Positions 45,676 through 57,993 of a stretch of DNA of 64,000 bases are shown piece after piece (the first letter of the stretch is position 1; the number at the start of each line of letters is the position of its first letter). A program made the translations under genes and the position numbers. Below the pieces are notes generated by a model that searched no databases, was not told where the DNA came from, and was given only the letters and a program-made list of their open reading frames with translations. The DNA comes from Anthoceros angustus (lineage: Eukaryota; Streptophyta; Anthocerotopsida; Anthocerotales; Anthocerotaceae). The stretch lies in NCBI GenBank assembly GCA_010909165.1, contig MU008167.1:1352001-1416000 (forward strand), in the 5' to 3' direction.

Positions 45676-46817
45676 GCCAAAATAATGCCTACAAGCCTGA
45701 ATCACTAGGAATTCTCACGGCCGTGTAGCTAGCCTCCTAGTAATGCCTCTGAACTTGAATAATCGGTTGCATGTTCTTTGGATCTAGAGATTTTGGGTGG
45801 TGAGCCCTAATTTGAATTTGGAAATTGAAATGACACAACACACACATTATGTCCCTAGCAATTTGGTAGGATTGTAACCTACCTAAGCTAAGGACCGGAA
45901 GCTAGGTCCTGGAGCTAAAAATGGTCGTGAGCATATGAGGAAACACTTGTCCTAGTTAGCTCACAAAATTCCAGCTTGACCTGAGAATAATCAGTAGATT
46001 GGAATTTGAATGGCTGCTTTGCTATAGTTGCCCAACATTCTTGAGTCCTTCAATGCCGCCACCTGGATTGGAGAAGCGCCTTGAATTTAAAGTCTTGAAA
46101 TGATGGGATCGTAGCGGTAAGAATCGTGGATTTTGTGAGCTTCCTTGGCCAGCCCGATTTTCTGGCAGGGAGTCGATAAATCACGCCTTGGAGCTCGTGG
46201 AGACCCAAGATGAGCAAACACATAGATCTTGAGATCTGATTCACATATTCTTTGGAAAAGTGCTTTTGTCCCAAAAGCGACTGCTCGAGGCACAATTTGA
46301 AGACTAAAACCCTTAGATCCCTTCTCGCGGTCCTCATCTTTGGCGTGCCATCATCCTCACACTCCGCCTAGCTCGTTTTCCAACATTTGTTTGCGTCATG
46401 ATGCAAATAATGCTTTGCACACTCTTGGTGTCTTGCTCCACGTTGAACATCGCAATGTTTAGGGCTTATACTTGGCCCGTCTCACCTACAACTAAATAGC
46501 TATTTCTAACCTAGCTGTCATTTATAGGGCCATATTCCTTGGTCCTTGAAAAATAATAAAGAAACTAACTCTTGAGTTATGAACCAATCGAGAAAGGGAT
46601 ATTTCCATGTCCTTGGTTAGCGAACATATCTAAACTAAGCAAAAAGTATAAAGGAACACATTTGTCAAATTCATGCTCATTTTCCATACCTTAGTTCTTG
46701 TATTTCATGTAGATGTGATTGTTGGATTTGGGACCTCTATCGTGGCCCATAATAAATGGCGATCGGCGATCTCTGACATTGTCGTGAAAAGCTGAGGGTA
46801 GTTGGTAGGGTATCTTT
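45676..46817. other. AT-rich tail of retroelement part, unit 2
   Basis: Homologous to 14.70-15.85 kb, with no product recognised. It passes directly into block A3. Confidence 0.55.
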
Positions 46818-47279
46818 GTAGTTAATATGTCCCAACAAATAAGTGAATGTCTCTAACTCTAATGCTTTCAAAGCATTATAGGTACAGTTGTACATTGGTA
46901 CCAAGTTTTGAATTTGCATTTCATTGAGCACATCGACTTTTCAACAACAGCGGGCTGGAATAGAGTTCCCAATTAGGGAGGCCGACTCTATCAAGAGTAG
47001 AGTCATACTCCTTGAGATTACGCCAAGGGCTATATATATAGCGCTCTTATGCATCATGTATTTATATTCAATTTAAAGCATATATTAAGAGTAGAGTTAT
47101 AATTCTCAAGATTCTACCAAGCCCAAGGGCTATATATGTTGTCCTATGCACCATATATTATCGAATGAGCTCATAGAAGTAAGTGACTATATAGCTACTA
47201 TTCAGCGAGTAGATGAACGTTCGACTAATTGATTGAACGGCTTATCTGGCTCGAGGAAACCAACCAACGTGCGGGCCCA

Positions 47280-48570
47280 TGGGAATTGGGGAGATTAGGA
47301 TGCCATCTATTGCCATTCTTTCTTTGCCAGGTTGATCCTGGCGTAACCTTGATTGTGTGGTCGAGTTCCGCCCTTCCCGTCGCGAGGCTTCGAAAGGGTG
47401 AGTTAGATGCGACGCCGGATGCGGTACGTTGTATGGGCGGCTACCTAAGTTGAGGCCATGATCCGTGCTCTGCCGCTTGAGAGCCCGATGCGGTCGCGGC
47501 GTAGTGCAAAGCATGGAATGCTGTGGCGGCGTCCCCTGTTGTTGCGGGATAGGTTGGAATGGCGGCGGGTGCGTCGGAATGCATCTTTGTCGTAGTGGCA
47601 TATGCCACTCCCACATGCCTCCTGCATCTACAACCCCGTCCGGCAGTGGCACCGACATCGACTCCCGCCATGGTCAGCGAGCTCTGGGGTACCGATAGCC
47701 ACAAGGAATGGTGGAGCTCCTCGGGGACGGAGGATCGCGATCCACGTGGCGTCGATGACCACATACATGCAGAGGCACGGTAGTCATCCCGCCGATGGGC
47801 AACCGTGGCCAACTCTTGGACCACTGCCAAAGCTCCAGCGACCTAACTTGCGCATCCACCATGTGTTGGGCGCCTTTGTGGATGCCGGCGCGTTGCTTCA
47901 AGCTGTGGTGTTGTATGAGGCGAACATATGTGGGTGACCTAGACAAGCCCCTCATCACATTCGCCTTTGATTCCGCACTAGGGAGTTGGAGTGATACAAC
48001 CGCGCCTTGCGGAAACCGGGCCTTGAACTCCACCTTGTCCGATCATCGAGTGTTTGTAGGCAACGTGCTCTCTGCGTTGCAGAGGCTGCATCAATGGTCA
48101 TTGCAATCTGCTAGCCTCGACGGAGCGGGCCATTTGGGCGGTTGGTCGTGCATGCCTTCCGATCATTCGACATACTCTCACCCTCGTCAATGTGCGAGAC
48201 CGGTCTATCGTGGCCCTAAGCGAGACACGAGGAAATATAATGTGTCTGATTGAGCGGGTTTCTGAGCATGACACGACGTGGGCGCCATGCCCGCACCCAT
48301 GTGCATTGATTTCATGGGAAATGGTGCTGCCCCTACGAATGCTCCCAATTTTCAATGCGAGTACGTCGCGCATCAAGCTTAAGGTCGTGGCCTCGCAAGA
48401 CTTCCAAGTATACATCATGAACGACGAGCTCGACAAGATGGTGCATCTCGATATGCGAACACTGCGGCTTGGGATGGTTGCCCTCGTGGCCTTCGATCAT
48501 CTTGTGAGGAAGAGCCTTCCGCCACGATCCTTTCTTTGGACTTCGGTGGAAGCAAGTTTAGAAAATGTGT
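47280..48570 (+). pseudogene. F-box/kelch protein gene, broken, copy 3
   Basis: Same gene as copies 1 and 2. Readable parts: AAGASECIFVVVAYATPT near the second kelch-like segment, YNP and WHRHRLPPW-type words, and KLKVVASQDFQVYIMNDELD near 48,375-48,435. Frames change at small indels. Confidence 0.7.
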
Positions 48571-49884
48571 TTGAACTTGGATCACTTCTAGACTAGATAT
48601 ATAGTTAGTGGCAGCTCTATCACATTCACTTATCACTTTCGAGAAAGTAGGCTCACAGGAGAGTACACAGGAGAGTTCCATGCAATCAATCATACATGTA
48701 GGTGATATTGGGCCAAACATGAGGGAAGCCCATCCCTACAATAATATTTCCCCACATATGACTAGCTGAGTTCCAATACTCCCATGTTTGGCACACTCAA
48801 GCTCTCTTAGGTGTGCCAATGGTACTTAAATGCATTGTTGAATGCGAATGTTACTTTATCTCATTTTGAGATCGGATAGATAGGATCTCAAGTTCCAAAT
48901 GCAATGGATTGATGAGGAGTGTAATGTACAATGCATCTTTTAAGGTGCATCTTTTAAGTTTCGATCCTAGAAAGTAAAGCTTGTAAAAAAAAAACCTCCT
49001 ATAGTTCAAATAGTTTTAATTTTGTTGGATCTTAAAATATCGTAGATTATTTTTTATTAGAGATAAAAATGAAAAGGATTAATTTGTCAATGTATGGTGT
49101 CAAATTTTTGGATAAGCTTCACTCCTATTGTCATCTCCTAAAAGGTTTTGAAAGTACACCATTAAGCGATGATCCACCATATATGTCATAAGTGTTTATG
49201 GCTAAAGATTACATTTATGGAGTCTCTCCGTGTATTTCAAAAATAAGCATGAAAAGGGAAAATTTAGATGTAGCATGAAGTGGTAGTCTATGTATGTTGT
49301 TCTAGGGCCGTCGGATATTTGATAATTGATGTAAGGCCCTTGAGTCCTCTAATCTACATGGAGCATAATAGTCGACAAAGTCACCAAAATAAAAATGTAT
49401 CTTGTTCACTTGGATGTACATCTTGTGCGTATTCACGATTGACAAACAAACCTTTGCTCGATGTCCAACCTAGCACTCTGAGCGATTTTACTAAGGTTTG
49501 TTTGATGATCATCTATGAGCTTGGGAACCTAGGCGGGTTCGCAACGAAAGGAGACAACAACCATGTTTGTAGCCAGTACCTCTAGTGCCCCCCCTCCCCC
49601 TTTCCACCGTCCCGGTGCCCCGGACAAACTAGCAGCTTATAGTGCAGTGCGAACCAGATGCGCTCCTTCCACCACGTCCTAAACATGGGGGCCTGGTTGT
49701 TTGCTGCCCATCCTGCACAAAGTCTACTCGAGTTGACTTCTTGAGTAGGTCATTTGCTGCGTAGTGTCGACGACCCAATCCCGCGTGCTCTCGGCAAAGT
49801 TGAACCCTAGGTTTGATATGGACATTACTATAACCTCTAAAAACATCATACAGTTTGAATTTTTCATGAAAAGGCGAAGCTCAG

Positions 49885-50225
49885 GCGGGACATACCGAGC
49901 AGTACCAACCTCGGCCCGGACTGGGGCGGTCCAGTGAGTATAGAGGTCAGTAGTATACGGGCGATCAGCGAGTATACGGAATGATCCAGCCCGGTAGTAT
50001 ACTCGGGGCGGTCCCAACCTCGGCCAGACTGGGGCAGTCAGCCCGGCGTATACTGGGGCGGTCCCAACCTCGGCCAGACTGGGGCGGTCCCAACCTCAGA
50101 CTCCTGGACTTCGGCGGTCAGCCGGTATACTGGGGCGTACTTGAAATATGCAGGGCGATCCCGACATACCAAACGGTCTGTGCAAACATACCGGGGCGGA
50201 TTTACCACACTCTGGATAGCCCGTC
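49885..50225. repeat. GTATAC-containing minisatellite, copy 3
   Basis: This is the clearest copy of the array, with repeated words ACTGGGGCGGTCCCAACCTC and (G)GTATACTCGGGGCG. The number of units differs from copies 1 and 2. Confidence 0.7.
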
Positions 50226-50260
50226 TACAATCAAAGCGACAAACAACTCAAGGTGAGAGG

Positions 50261-50589
50261 CATGGTGAGCGTGAAAAGTTTGGGACTACGGTGTCCGAGT
50301 ATGAGCTTGTCCGGGCAACTCCACCAATCTTAGGCTGAGGACTATGGGGTGCCTTGTCCCATAGCAAACGATCCGGCGATCCGGTGTGGGCTGCCATGTC
50401 TAAAGCTGGGAGGTCCAGCGATCCAGTACGCCTTGTGTCAAGGGTCTCCGCGATTCGCTATGGGGCTGCCATGTCCCATAGAGACGATCTGGTGCATCTC
50501 CCCTTGCCTCTGTTACAGCCCACTTATCGTCACTCCAGGGGTGGGTAGCCTTTGAATGGGGCCAAAGTTTGGCGAGTATGAGTCCGCAC
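50261..50589. other. Junction segment between A3 and C-type LTR
   Basis: Not found elsewhere in the window. It contains a direct repeat of about 30 bp, about 115 bp apart (CTATGGGG...TGCC...TGTCCCATAG, near 50,343 and 50,458). No coding signal is seen. Confidence 0.45.
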
Positions 50590-53500
50590 GTGGCGACTTT
50601 TCAGCCATGACCCGGCGTGCACAATCCGTGTCGTTGTAGTAAGTCCGTTCAGAGAGAATGATAAGCTCGTTTTGCGCGTTTGGCCGATTCTCACCTTTGC
50701 GTCCGCTCAACTTTAACACCGCGCAATTCGTTTTCGTCTAACTACTCATAACGTTCACGAGCGGGCCGGTGTGGCCAAGCGTTTAAGGACCCGTTTGCGT
50801 CCGTATCGTTTCGCCGCACTCACTTCCTTTAGTCCGTTCCTCTCATCACTCTCACTCGCTCATCAACCTTGGAAAAGCATAGTAGCTACATCCGGACCTC
50901 CTCCGTTGCTCAGCGGGCCTCTCGTCCGGGCTGCCGCCCTCCGGAGTTCCTCCGGCTCCGTTCGGTCCGCTCGATTTGGGCGGCTGCCTGGGCGAACACG
51001 GGTCCCCGGTCGCTCTTCCCACGCACACACCACCACCGTTAGGGTCGTCACGGGACCTTGATCGATCTCTCCGGGTGCCGTGCACCTTTCGATGACTCGG
51101 GACTCACGTTAGCATGAAGACACACAAGGTGCAAAGCGGCATCAACACCAAGAAGATGATTTATTGGCCTCGGCCCTCTTATACTACGCCCAAGTCGGCG
51201 TCTTTATTACACCTATTACTGGTGGCCAGTCGATGCATGTCGGGCCTACCATCCTATTCCTCCCCTCCTATCTCCTTCGTCGGTGGGCTGGGAAGGTCAC
51301 AGGTTCCGTCTCGGTATTGGTGGTCAATCTCCCGTCGGCGGTTGCGGGCGCGCAATCGGATGATCCGCGGGCGGGCCCTTCCTCTTCCGGAATCACATCG
51401 GGTTGGGCTCGTGCGGTCGCGCGCCCGTTACCACAACGTCTTCCCCAGCCCCGGTGGGTCCCCTCCGGTAGACCATTGCTCCCGGCGTAAGTCGGAGGGA
51501 CTCCTCCTTGCTTCACAGTCCGGACCTCGGGGTCCGGTCTCGACTCAGTCGAACTTGAGTCGCCTTATTCAGTCCGATGCGGTCGGTCTCATCTCACAGG
51601 GGTTCGGACCTCGGGGTCCGAACTTATTCTGAGTCCGGTCCCCAAGCTCCGGACCCCTTATCTGGACCTCTTGCTGGGTCCTCATCCCTACCCGACCCTT
51701 GTCTTGGGTGGGTTGGCTCCTCCTTCCGCGCCCCTTTGGGGCCGCCTCTATCCTCCCGGCGGGTTGCGGTGGACTTACCACGAGTCCGTTGTATTGGCGC
51801 GTCCTGCTCCTCCGAGGCTCTTCTCCCCAGCCGTCGTCTCCAAGCAGGGGCCACTAGGGTCCCGTCTTTGTCCCCATGCCCTTCATCCCTTGAGCCTTGG
51901 GGGTCCGTCCATGTGTAGCAGGCGAGGCTTCAATGCCTTAAGAGCTCGGCGTGGTAGCAAAATCCGAGTCAATTTCTTTGGATTGCCTCTTCCACATGTG
52001 CGGAGCACCGATACTCCTTCGCCATTGGTGCTCGGGTGGCGTCTTTGTCCTTCTTGGACCATCTCCCTGCCGGGTTTTTGGGCGGGCGAATCTCGCGAGG
52101 CCACAAGGGCCTCGGTCACCTCACCTGCGCAGCCTTGCTCACTTTGCTCCGGCTCCGTCGTTTCCGCTCGCGCTTACACCGCCATAGCGCGCTCCTTCCG
52201 CCTTCCTTAGCGGACCAGCGGCTTCTTTTTTGCGTCCGGTGCTCTCGCTCCCGTTCATTACGGCGTTAGCTCCGCCATCTCCCTCTCAGGCGGTCGGGCA
52301 ACTCTGCCCGTGCTTCGCCAGTCCTTCTCCATTTCGGCGTCTGCTCCTTGTTCCATGCCCTCCTCCGTCCAGCTGGAGCCGCTCTATCTCGTTCGTGATC
52401 GTGATCACGCCTGCAGATACCATTCTCTCAATGGTAACTTGGGCTGACTCGAGGTCTCTTCGGTCTTCCATCTCCTGCATTGTTGCTCCACCTCGCCTTG
52501 GCGGGTGGAGATCCTCCATCTCCTTGTCGCGGGCTTCCTTCTCCTCGGCATGGGGCTGCTCCGCCGCCTCTGCTCCGTCTTGAGTTAGCGGCTATCCTGC
52601 CGTCTCCCTCCACGGTTCGATCACGCCGATAGTGATCGCGGTCGATCTTAGCGGCTTCCGCCTCCTCGCCGCCTTCACAGGCGCCCGGCTTGGCTTGGTC
52701 GGTAGGCCGCCTCGGCCCGGTCGCGAGCCTTCTCGCTTGCGCCCGGGCCTCCTCGCCTCCTCTGCGCTACCCCTCTCCGCTGCGAGGTCTTGACCCGCGC
52801 TTGGGCCTCACACTTGTTGCTCACCCGGTGAAGGAATTTAGTCGGTCTGTCGAATGGACGGACTTCCCTTCGGCCTCGGCGTTTCCCTTCTTGATCTGCG
52901 GCGAGCTTGCCTTCCTCCTCGCCTCTGGGCCGCCTCCAATTGCTCACGGAGGAGCACCATCGCCTCCGGTGGCTTCTACTTCACAGGTCTTCTCGGGCAT
53001 CCCGGAGACCCCAGGCATGTCCATGTGGTGGCAGGACCGTGTCTCTTCCACGGCCGCCAGTGAGGCCCCAAAAGTCCGTAGTGGGCGGGCATCTCACGGT
53101 CCGCCAGGACCTCCACAGATCGGAGCAAGTCGGGCGGGTTCTCGGACCTAATCGGGTCCCTTAGGTCACGATTCAGTCAGGAGCTTCACCCTCCTTGGCC
53201 CTCTTGGCATTCCTTATTCGCCCTCTTCGTCACAGGGCTCGGAGGGTGAGGGGTTCAGGCGGCCCCTTGCCTCTCCCGGTCGGCAGGAGCTCACAGTGGG
53301 GTTGCTGCGGTGACCTCCTGCTCCTTGGGCGTCCTTTCTTCTCACGCCTCTTGACCTCTTGCCACTCCGTGGGCGGGCGGGGAGCACCGTCGAGTGCTGC
53401 GTTGGCGGGTGGCACCGTCTTCCGCCTCTTGATTGCCGGCGAGTTCGTCGGGGCTCCTCTCTGCCGTTGTGGTGGTGGTGGGCTTTGGGTCGGGGCCGTC

Positions 53501-53770
53501 TCCTGCTGCCCAGGCTCGGGAGGCACCAGAGGAGGAAGCGGGGATATCTTCCCACACTTCCCTAGGTGGTGAGGTCCGTTCGGCGTGTATGGGTATCCCT
53601 TCGATCGTCCTCCTCCGGACCCGTTTGGCCCTAGGGGTCGGGCCTCTACCTCAGGCGCCTTTGCCGCTTCATACGGTAGGGCCGCCAGCCCTTCCGGGCG
53701 CCGCTCTACCTCCCCATCCTTGAGTTAATGTCCCCATACATGGATGGTATGGGGATAGTCCCAGACGGTG
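50590..53770 (-). mobile_element. Partial C-type LTR with coiled-coil remnant
   Basis: Third copy of the LTR1/LTR2 family, starting CGTGGCGAC and with GGCCGGTGTGGCCAAGCG at about 50,764. It includes the GC-rich repeats (51.5-51.67 kb) and a broken coiled-coil frame on minus (about 52.3-53.5 kb). It is more diverged than LTR1 and LTR2. The right end is cut where the inverted segment begins. Confidence 0.65.
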
Positions 53771-53779
53771 GCTTCGAGG

Positions 53780-55370
53780 TCCGAGGCGGCCTGGCGCCCA
53801 AGAAGGAGGTTGGGGGCCCTGGTCGAGCCCCTCAAGGCGAGAGGAAGATAGAGGCACCAAGGGGCGGCGTCTTGAAGCCGGACGGACAACCAAGCGGTGG
53901 TTGATGCTCGGACTGCTGGCGGAAGGTGAGGTAGCCGGATCATTGTCCATCGGAACTTGCTCACCAAGGTGGATCACCTTGGTGATATTTTGAGTGTTCT
54001 GCATGCGTTGCAGCAGGGGCAAGAGAGGCGAGGAAGGATCATCTTAGCGGAGGTTCGGCCAGGCTGGGAGAGTCCCAGCACCCACGACTATTGGGAGGAG
54101 CTTTCACAGCTCGGGGCGGGGGGAAGTGTCCTTGGGAGCTTCTTCTTCCCATTCTTTTGGGAGTGACTCGGCATTTCGTGCTTCACTCACATGGGGATGC
54201 ACTCAGGACATGAGACCGGCCTATCGCTTGAGGACACGAGAGACATTCAGCGGACCACTCTTGAGCACATACAGCCCGGTGGCGCGGTCTCCAAGCGTTA
54301 GCGGTGGGCATGGGAGGCTGGCGAGCAAGTTACACGCACGCCACACTACGTGGAGATAGCAATCGGTTGGTCTCCATTCTCGGATGTCGGTCTTGGCAAA
54401 GACTCCCACAACTCCTTCGAGAGATCAATCGGGGCGGATCATCCCCATTCAAGTCCTACGAGGACAAGGCTAGAATCAGCTGATCCTTGGAGACTCGGAC
54501 ACCATGGAAGGTGGAGGCCCTCATCTGAGCGGGGATAGATTTTGGAAGACTGCACGCAACCTTTCTTGGATTTTGGACTTTCAAGCTACTTGGCGGAAGC
54601 ATTGATCTATCTGACGCACCGGATTGTCCTCCATGGTTTCCACCATGAATCCTCAATTTCAAAGGCGTTGCAGCTTGCTTATTACAATGGCAAGCTATCT
54701 CTGCGCCCACCGAGCCAAGATCGCATTGGGGGCCGATTCGCGACCACTCGGCCGCCATTCGTGGTGAGTCTGACCGCTGCTGAGAGAGTGGCACCCACAG
54801 TGGGAGTCCCGGAGTTCATCCAAACTCCCAAGTATGTCAACCCTGTGGAGGAATTCATGGCAATTCTAGAGAAGGTGTTTCGGCTCAAGACTCTCGAGAA
54901 GATTCTTGGTGGCGAACTTAACTGCAGAAGAGGGTGCAAATGACCTTATGCAAGCTTCGTGAAGTTATGCGGAGAACGGGGATGTTGACCAGGAGGCAGA
55001 AATTTCTCCGCAAGGGACCCTTTGTTTCATTTCCAACTCATCACCTCTTTGGTGGACAAATCTGAGGGATAGCTACACCTTGGAATAGGTCCATGAGGAG
55101 GCGGTGTAAGGAGTCGCATTCTCAACGTGCTTCTCGCACTCCAAAGCCTTCATGCCTTCACATGATTGTTCTCCCGGAGGGAACACGCACAGTCAGGATC
55201 GGGGATTTCAAGCTTGGTTTAGGCTAGCCTCAAACCCCTGGCTACCTCGGAAATGTTGTGCAATCATGTGGCGGATCACTTTGATGCAAGCTCCTGGATG
55301 AGGGCTTGCCACCGCAATAAGATTGGCCATTTAGTCATAATGTGTTTCCACATCCGGACCGCAATTCCTA
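53780..55370 (+). pseudogene. Inverted segment: coiled-coil start fused to gag with knuckle
   Basis: Relative to all other copies this segment is reversed. 53,780-54,070 matches LTR1 24,350-24,050 in reverse complement, and 54,080-55,370 matches unit-1 gag 14,460-13,080 in reverse complement. The plus strand therefore encodes gag: 54,542-54,943 has IQTPKYVNPVEEFMAILEKV in an open frame of 133 codons, and the knuckle NKIGHLVIMC ends near 55,347, its first Cys region altered. It runs head-on into the pol fragment on minus. Confidence 0.75.
53961..53985. repeat. 25-bp near-perfect palindrome, inverted copy
   Basis: Same arms as at 24,139 and 39,607, with centre GAT instead of ATC, as expected from the inversion of the surrounding segment. 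Confidence 0.85.
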
Positions 55371-56660
55371 GGAGGGAGCAACATAGCCGTGATCTGTGTC
55401 ACGAACTTGACCATAGTGTCACTCCAATGGAAATGAGGAGCCAACAAAATATCGTCCGTTTTGCCAAAATGCCCCATATCGGCATGAGCCTTGACACCAA
55501 CGACTTTTGATCCATGGCGGAGGCACAAGTCGTTCCTGCCGGTCTGCGCCCGAGATAACCATCCTCGCCAATAGTATCGGACCGTTCAATCGTGTTTTCG
55601 TAACTTACACCCCAGGGTATGAAGTTGCAAATAATGCATGGTTCCGAATGAAATGTCTGATGACAATCCCGGCCGTATAACGCACAATGCTCAAGTCTCC
55701 CAGCTTGACGGGCCATCTAGTCACCATCCCATTCTTGTCAAAATCTTATCGTGCCTCGTAAGGTCTTCGCTAGATTCCAGATGCCGTGATAACAAATCAA
55801 GATTCGTGACAAGCTCCACTGGTGAACAACCTCAAAATCATAATCTTGCAAGGTCATTGCCCACCGAGCCAACTTGCCACTCAATTGGGTGTTAGTCATC
55901 AACCACTTCAAAGGGCGATGGTCCGTCACTAAACTGCCCATACAAGTAAGGCCGAAATGACATATACACACGGCCGCCAAACACTCCCCCTTCATGGGGT
56001 AATTACTCTCACTCTATTGCGGGAAGCATACGCATAATTACACGTTCATGTCTGCATCATCGATTTAGTGAGCACCGCACCAAAGTGACTAATCCGTATA
56101 CTGTGAATGGTTTGTCAAAATCAGTCTAGCCATGACAGTTGAACTCCGTCTTCAACATAAGAAACGCTTGCTCACATAAGCCCAATCCCAAGCATTCTTG
56201 CGTAATAACTCATTGAGAGGCTTGGCAATGACTAAAATCTGAATGTCACGATAATAATGGCGAGGCTCGGATATGCCCTTAACATGGACACGCTAGTAGG
56301 CGCGGTACCTCCAAGATAGCCTCGAACCTTAGCGGTAGTGAGGCATAATGCCGTTAGGCACAATCCTATGATGACCTAGAATCAATCGTCAACACCATGG
56401 CCGCTCACACTTGGCGGGATGACACTTCAATGCCTGAGGCAAAATAGGTCCTCCAAGTGAATCAGATGTGTGTCAAAGTCTCGACTGTGAACCAACACAT
56501 CATCAATGTAACACAAGAGATGTGGTACCGGTGCACCCGCCAACACCTTGTCCATGCTTCTCTGAAACGTAACAGGAGCATTACGAAACCCAAAAGGCAT
56601 GAACAGCCACTCCCAAAGTTGTTGCGAGCCATGGAACGCCGTCTTCTTGATGTCAATGCC
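55331..56660 (-). pseudogene. Gypsy pol fragment of a second lineage (RT, RNase H, integrase finger)
   Basis: Minus-strand order: RT palm at 56,660-56,427, with DIKKTAFHGS, FMPFGFRNAPVTFQRSMDKV and catalytic YIDD at 56,510-56,499. RNase H tail is at 55,995-55,738, with TDHRPLKWLM and GKLARWAMTLQDYDFEVVHQ. The integrase zinc finger is at about 55,528-55,380, with HADMGHFGKT. The first RT part is cut off at 56,660, where the GGGACT minisatellite begins. The YIDD box and sequence differ clearly from the FLDD RT in the nested element, so this is another family, perhaps the pol missing from units 1 and 2. Frames between domains are broken. Confidence 0.85.
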
Positions 56661-57993
56661 CCTGCGCTGGGACTCTCCCAATAGTCCCGGCAGTGGGACT
56701 GTAATGTCCCTGTGCTGGAAGTCTCCCAACAATCCCTCCAGTGGGACTTAAATGTCCTTGTCTGACTCTCCCAGAGTCCCTCCAGTGGGATCAGAATGTC
56801 CTGTGCTAGGACTCTCCCGGCAATCTCGAGTATGGGACTCTAGGGTCACCAAAAATAATGCCTACAAGCCCGAATCACTAGGAATTCTCACAGTAGTTGT
56901 AGCCTGCTCCTAGTAATGCCTCACAGACTTGAATAATCGGTTGCATGTTCGGATCTAGAGATTTTGGTGCAACGCAACCTAGCCCTAATTTGAATTTGGA
57001 AATTGAAATGACACAAACACACATTACCTAGCAATTTGGTAGGATTGTAACCTACCTAAGCTAAGGACCCCAAGCTAGGTCTGAGCTAAAATGGTCAGCA
57101 GCATATGAGGAAACACTTGTCCTAGTTAGCTCACAAAATTCCACCTTGACACGAATAATGTCAGAGATTGGAATTGGAATGGGCTGCTTGCACATAGTTG
57201 CCCAACAGCACCTTGAGTCCTTCAATGCCGCCCTGATTGGAGAAGCCTTGAATTTAAAGTCTTCGAAATGATGGGATTCGTTGCGGCGGTAAGAATCGTG
57301 GATTTTGTGAAGCTTCCTTGGCCAGCCCGATTTGCGGCGGCGGAGTCGATAAATCACGCCTTGGAGCTCGTAGGGAGACCCAAGATGAGCAAACACATAG
57401 ATCTTGAGATCCGATTCACATATTCTTTGAAAAGTGCTTTTGTCCCAAAAAAGCAGCCCGAGGCACAATTTCAAGACTAAAACCCTTAGATCCCCTTCTC
57501 AGATCCTCATGCGGCATTCGCCATCATCCTCACACTCCGCCTAGCTCGTTTTCCAACATTTTTTGCGTCATGATGCAAATAGTAGCACCTCTTGTGTTTG
57601 TCTTGCTCACGTTGAACATGCGCAATGTTTAGGGCTTATACTTGGCCCGTCTCACACCTACAACTAAATAGCTATTTCTAACCTAGCTGTCCATTTATAG
57701 GGCCATATTCCTTGGTCCTTGAAAAATAATAAAGAAACTAACTCTTGAGTTATGAACCAATCAAGAAAAGGATATTTCCTATGTCCTTGGTTAGCAACAT
57801 ATCTAAACTAAGCAAAAAGTACAAAGGAACACATTTGTCAAATTCATGCTCATTTTCCGTACCTTAGTTTTTGTATTTCGATGTAGATGTGATTGTTGGG
57901 ATGCCTCGGCGATCTGGCTATCGGCCATGGCCCATAGGCTGGGGATCCGGCGATCTCGGCAATGTCGTGGAGTGTAGTTGGTAGGGTATCTTT
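56661..57993. repeat. Minisatellite and AT-rich tail, unit 3
   Basis: 56,661-56,840 is the GGGACT...AGTCCC array and the rest matches the tails at 14.70-15.85 and 45.68-46.82 kb. It starts at about the same point of the unit (14.46 kb in unit 1) where the inverted gag segment ends. Confidence 0.75.

Larger units (their letters stand above)
46818..50260. repeat. Block A, copy 3 (truncated on the right)
   Basis: Homologous to block A1 from its start to just past the minisatellite. The last about 1.4 kb of block A (8.3-9.74 kb in copy 1) is missing. Confidence 0.85.

Noticed and set aside
54542-56660. Endogenous pararetrovirus as source of the gag/RT fragment
   Set aside because: The pol carries an integrase zinc finger and the order and LTRs fit Ty3/gypsy; no movement-protein-like region was seen.
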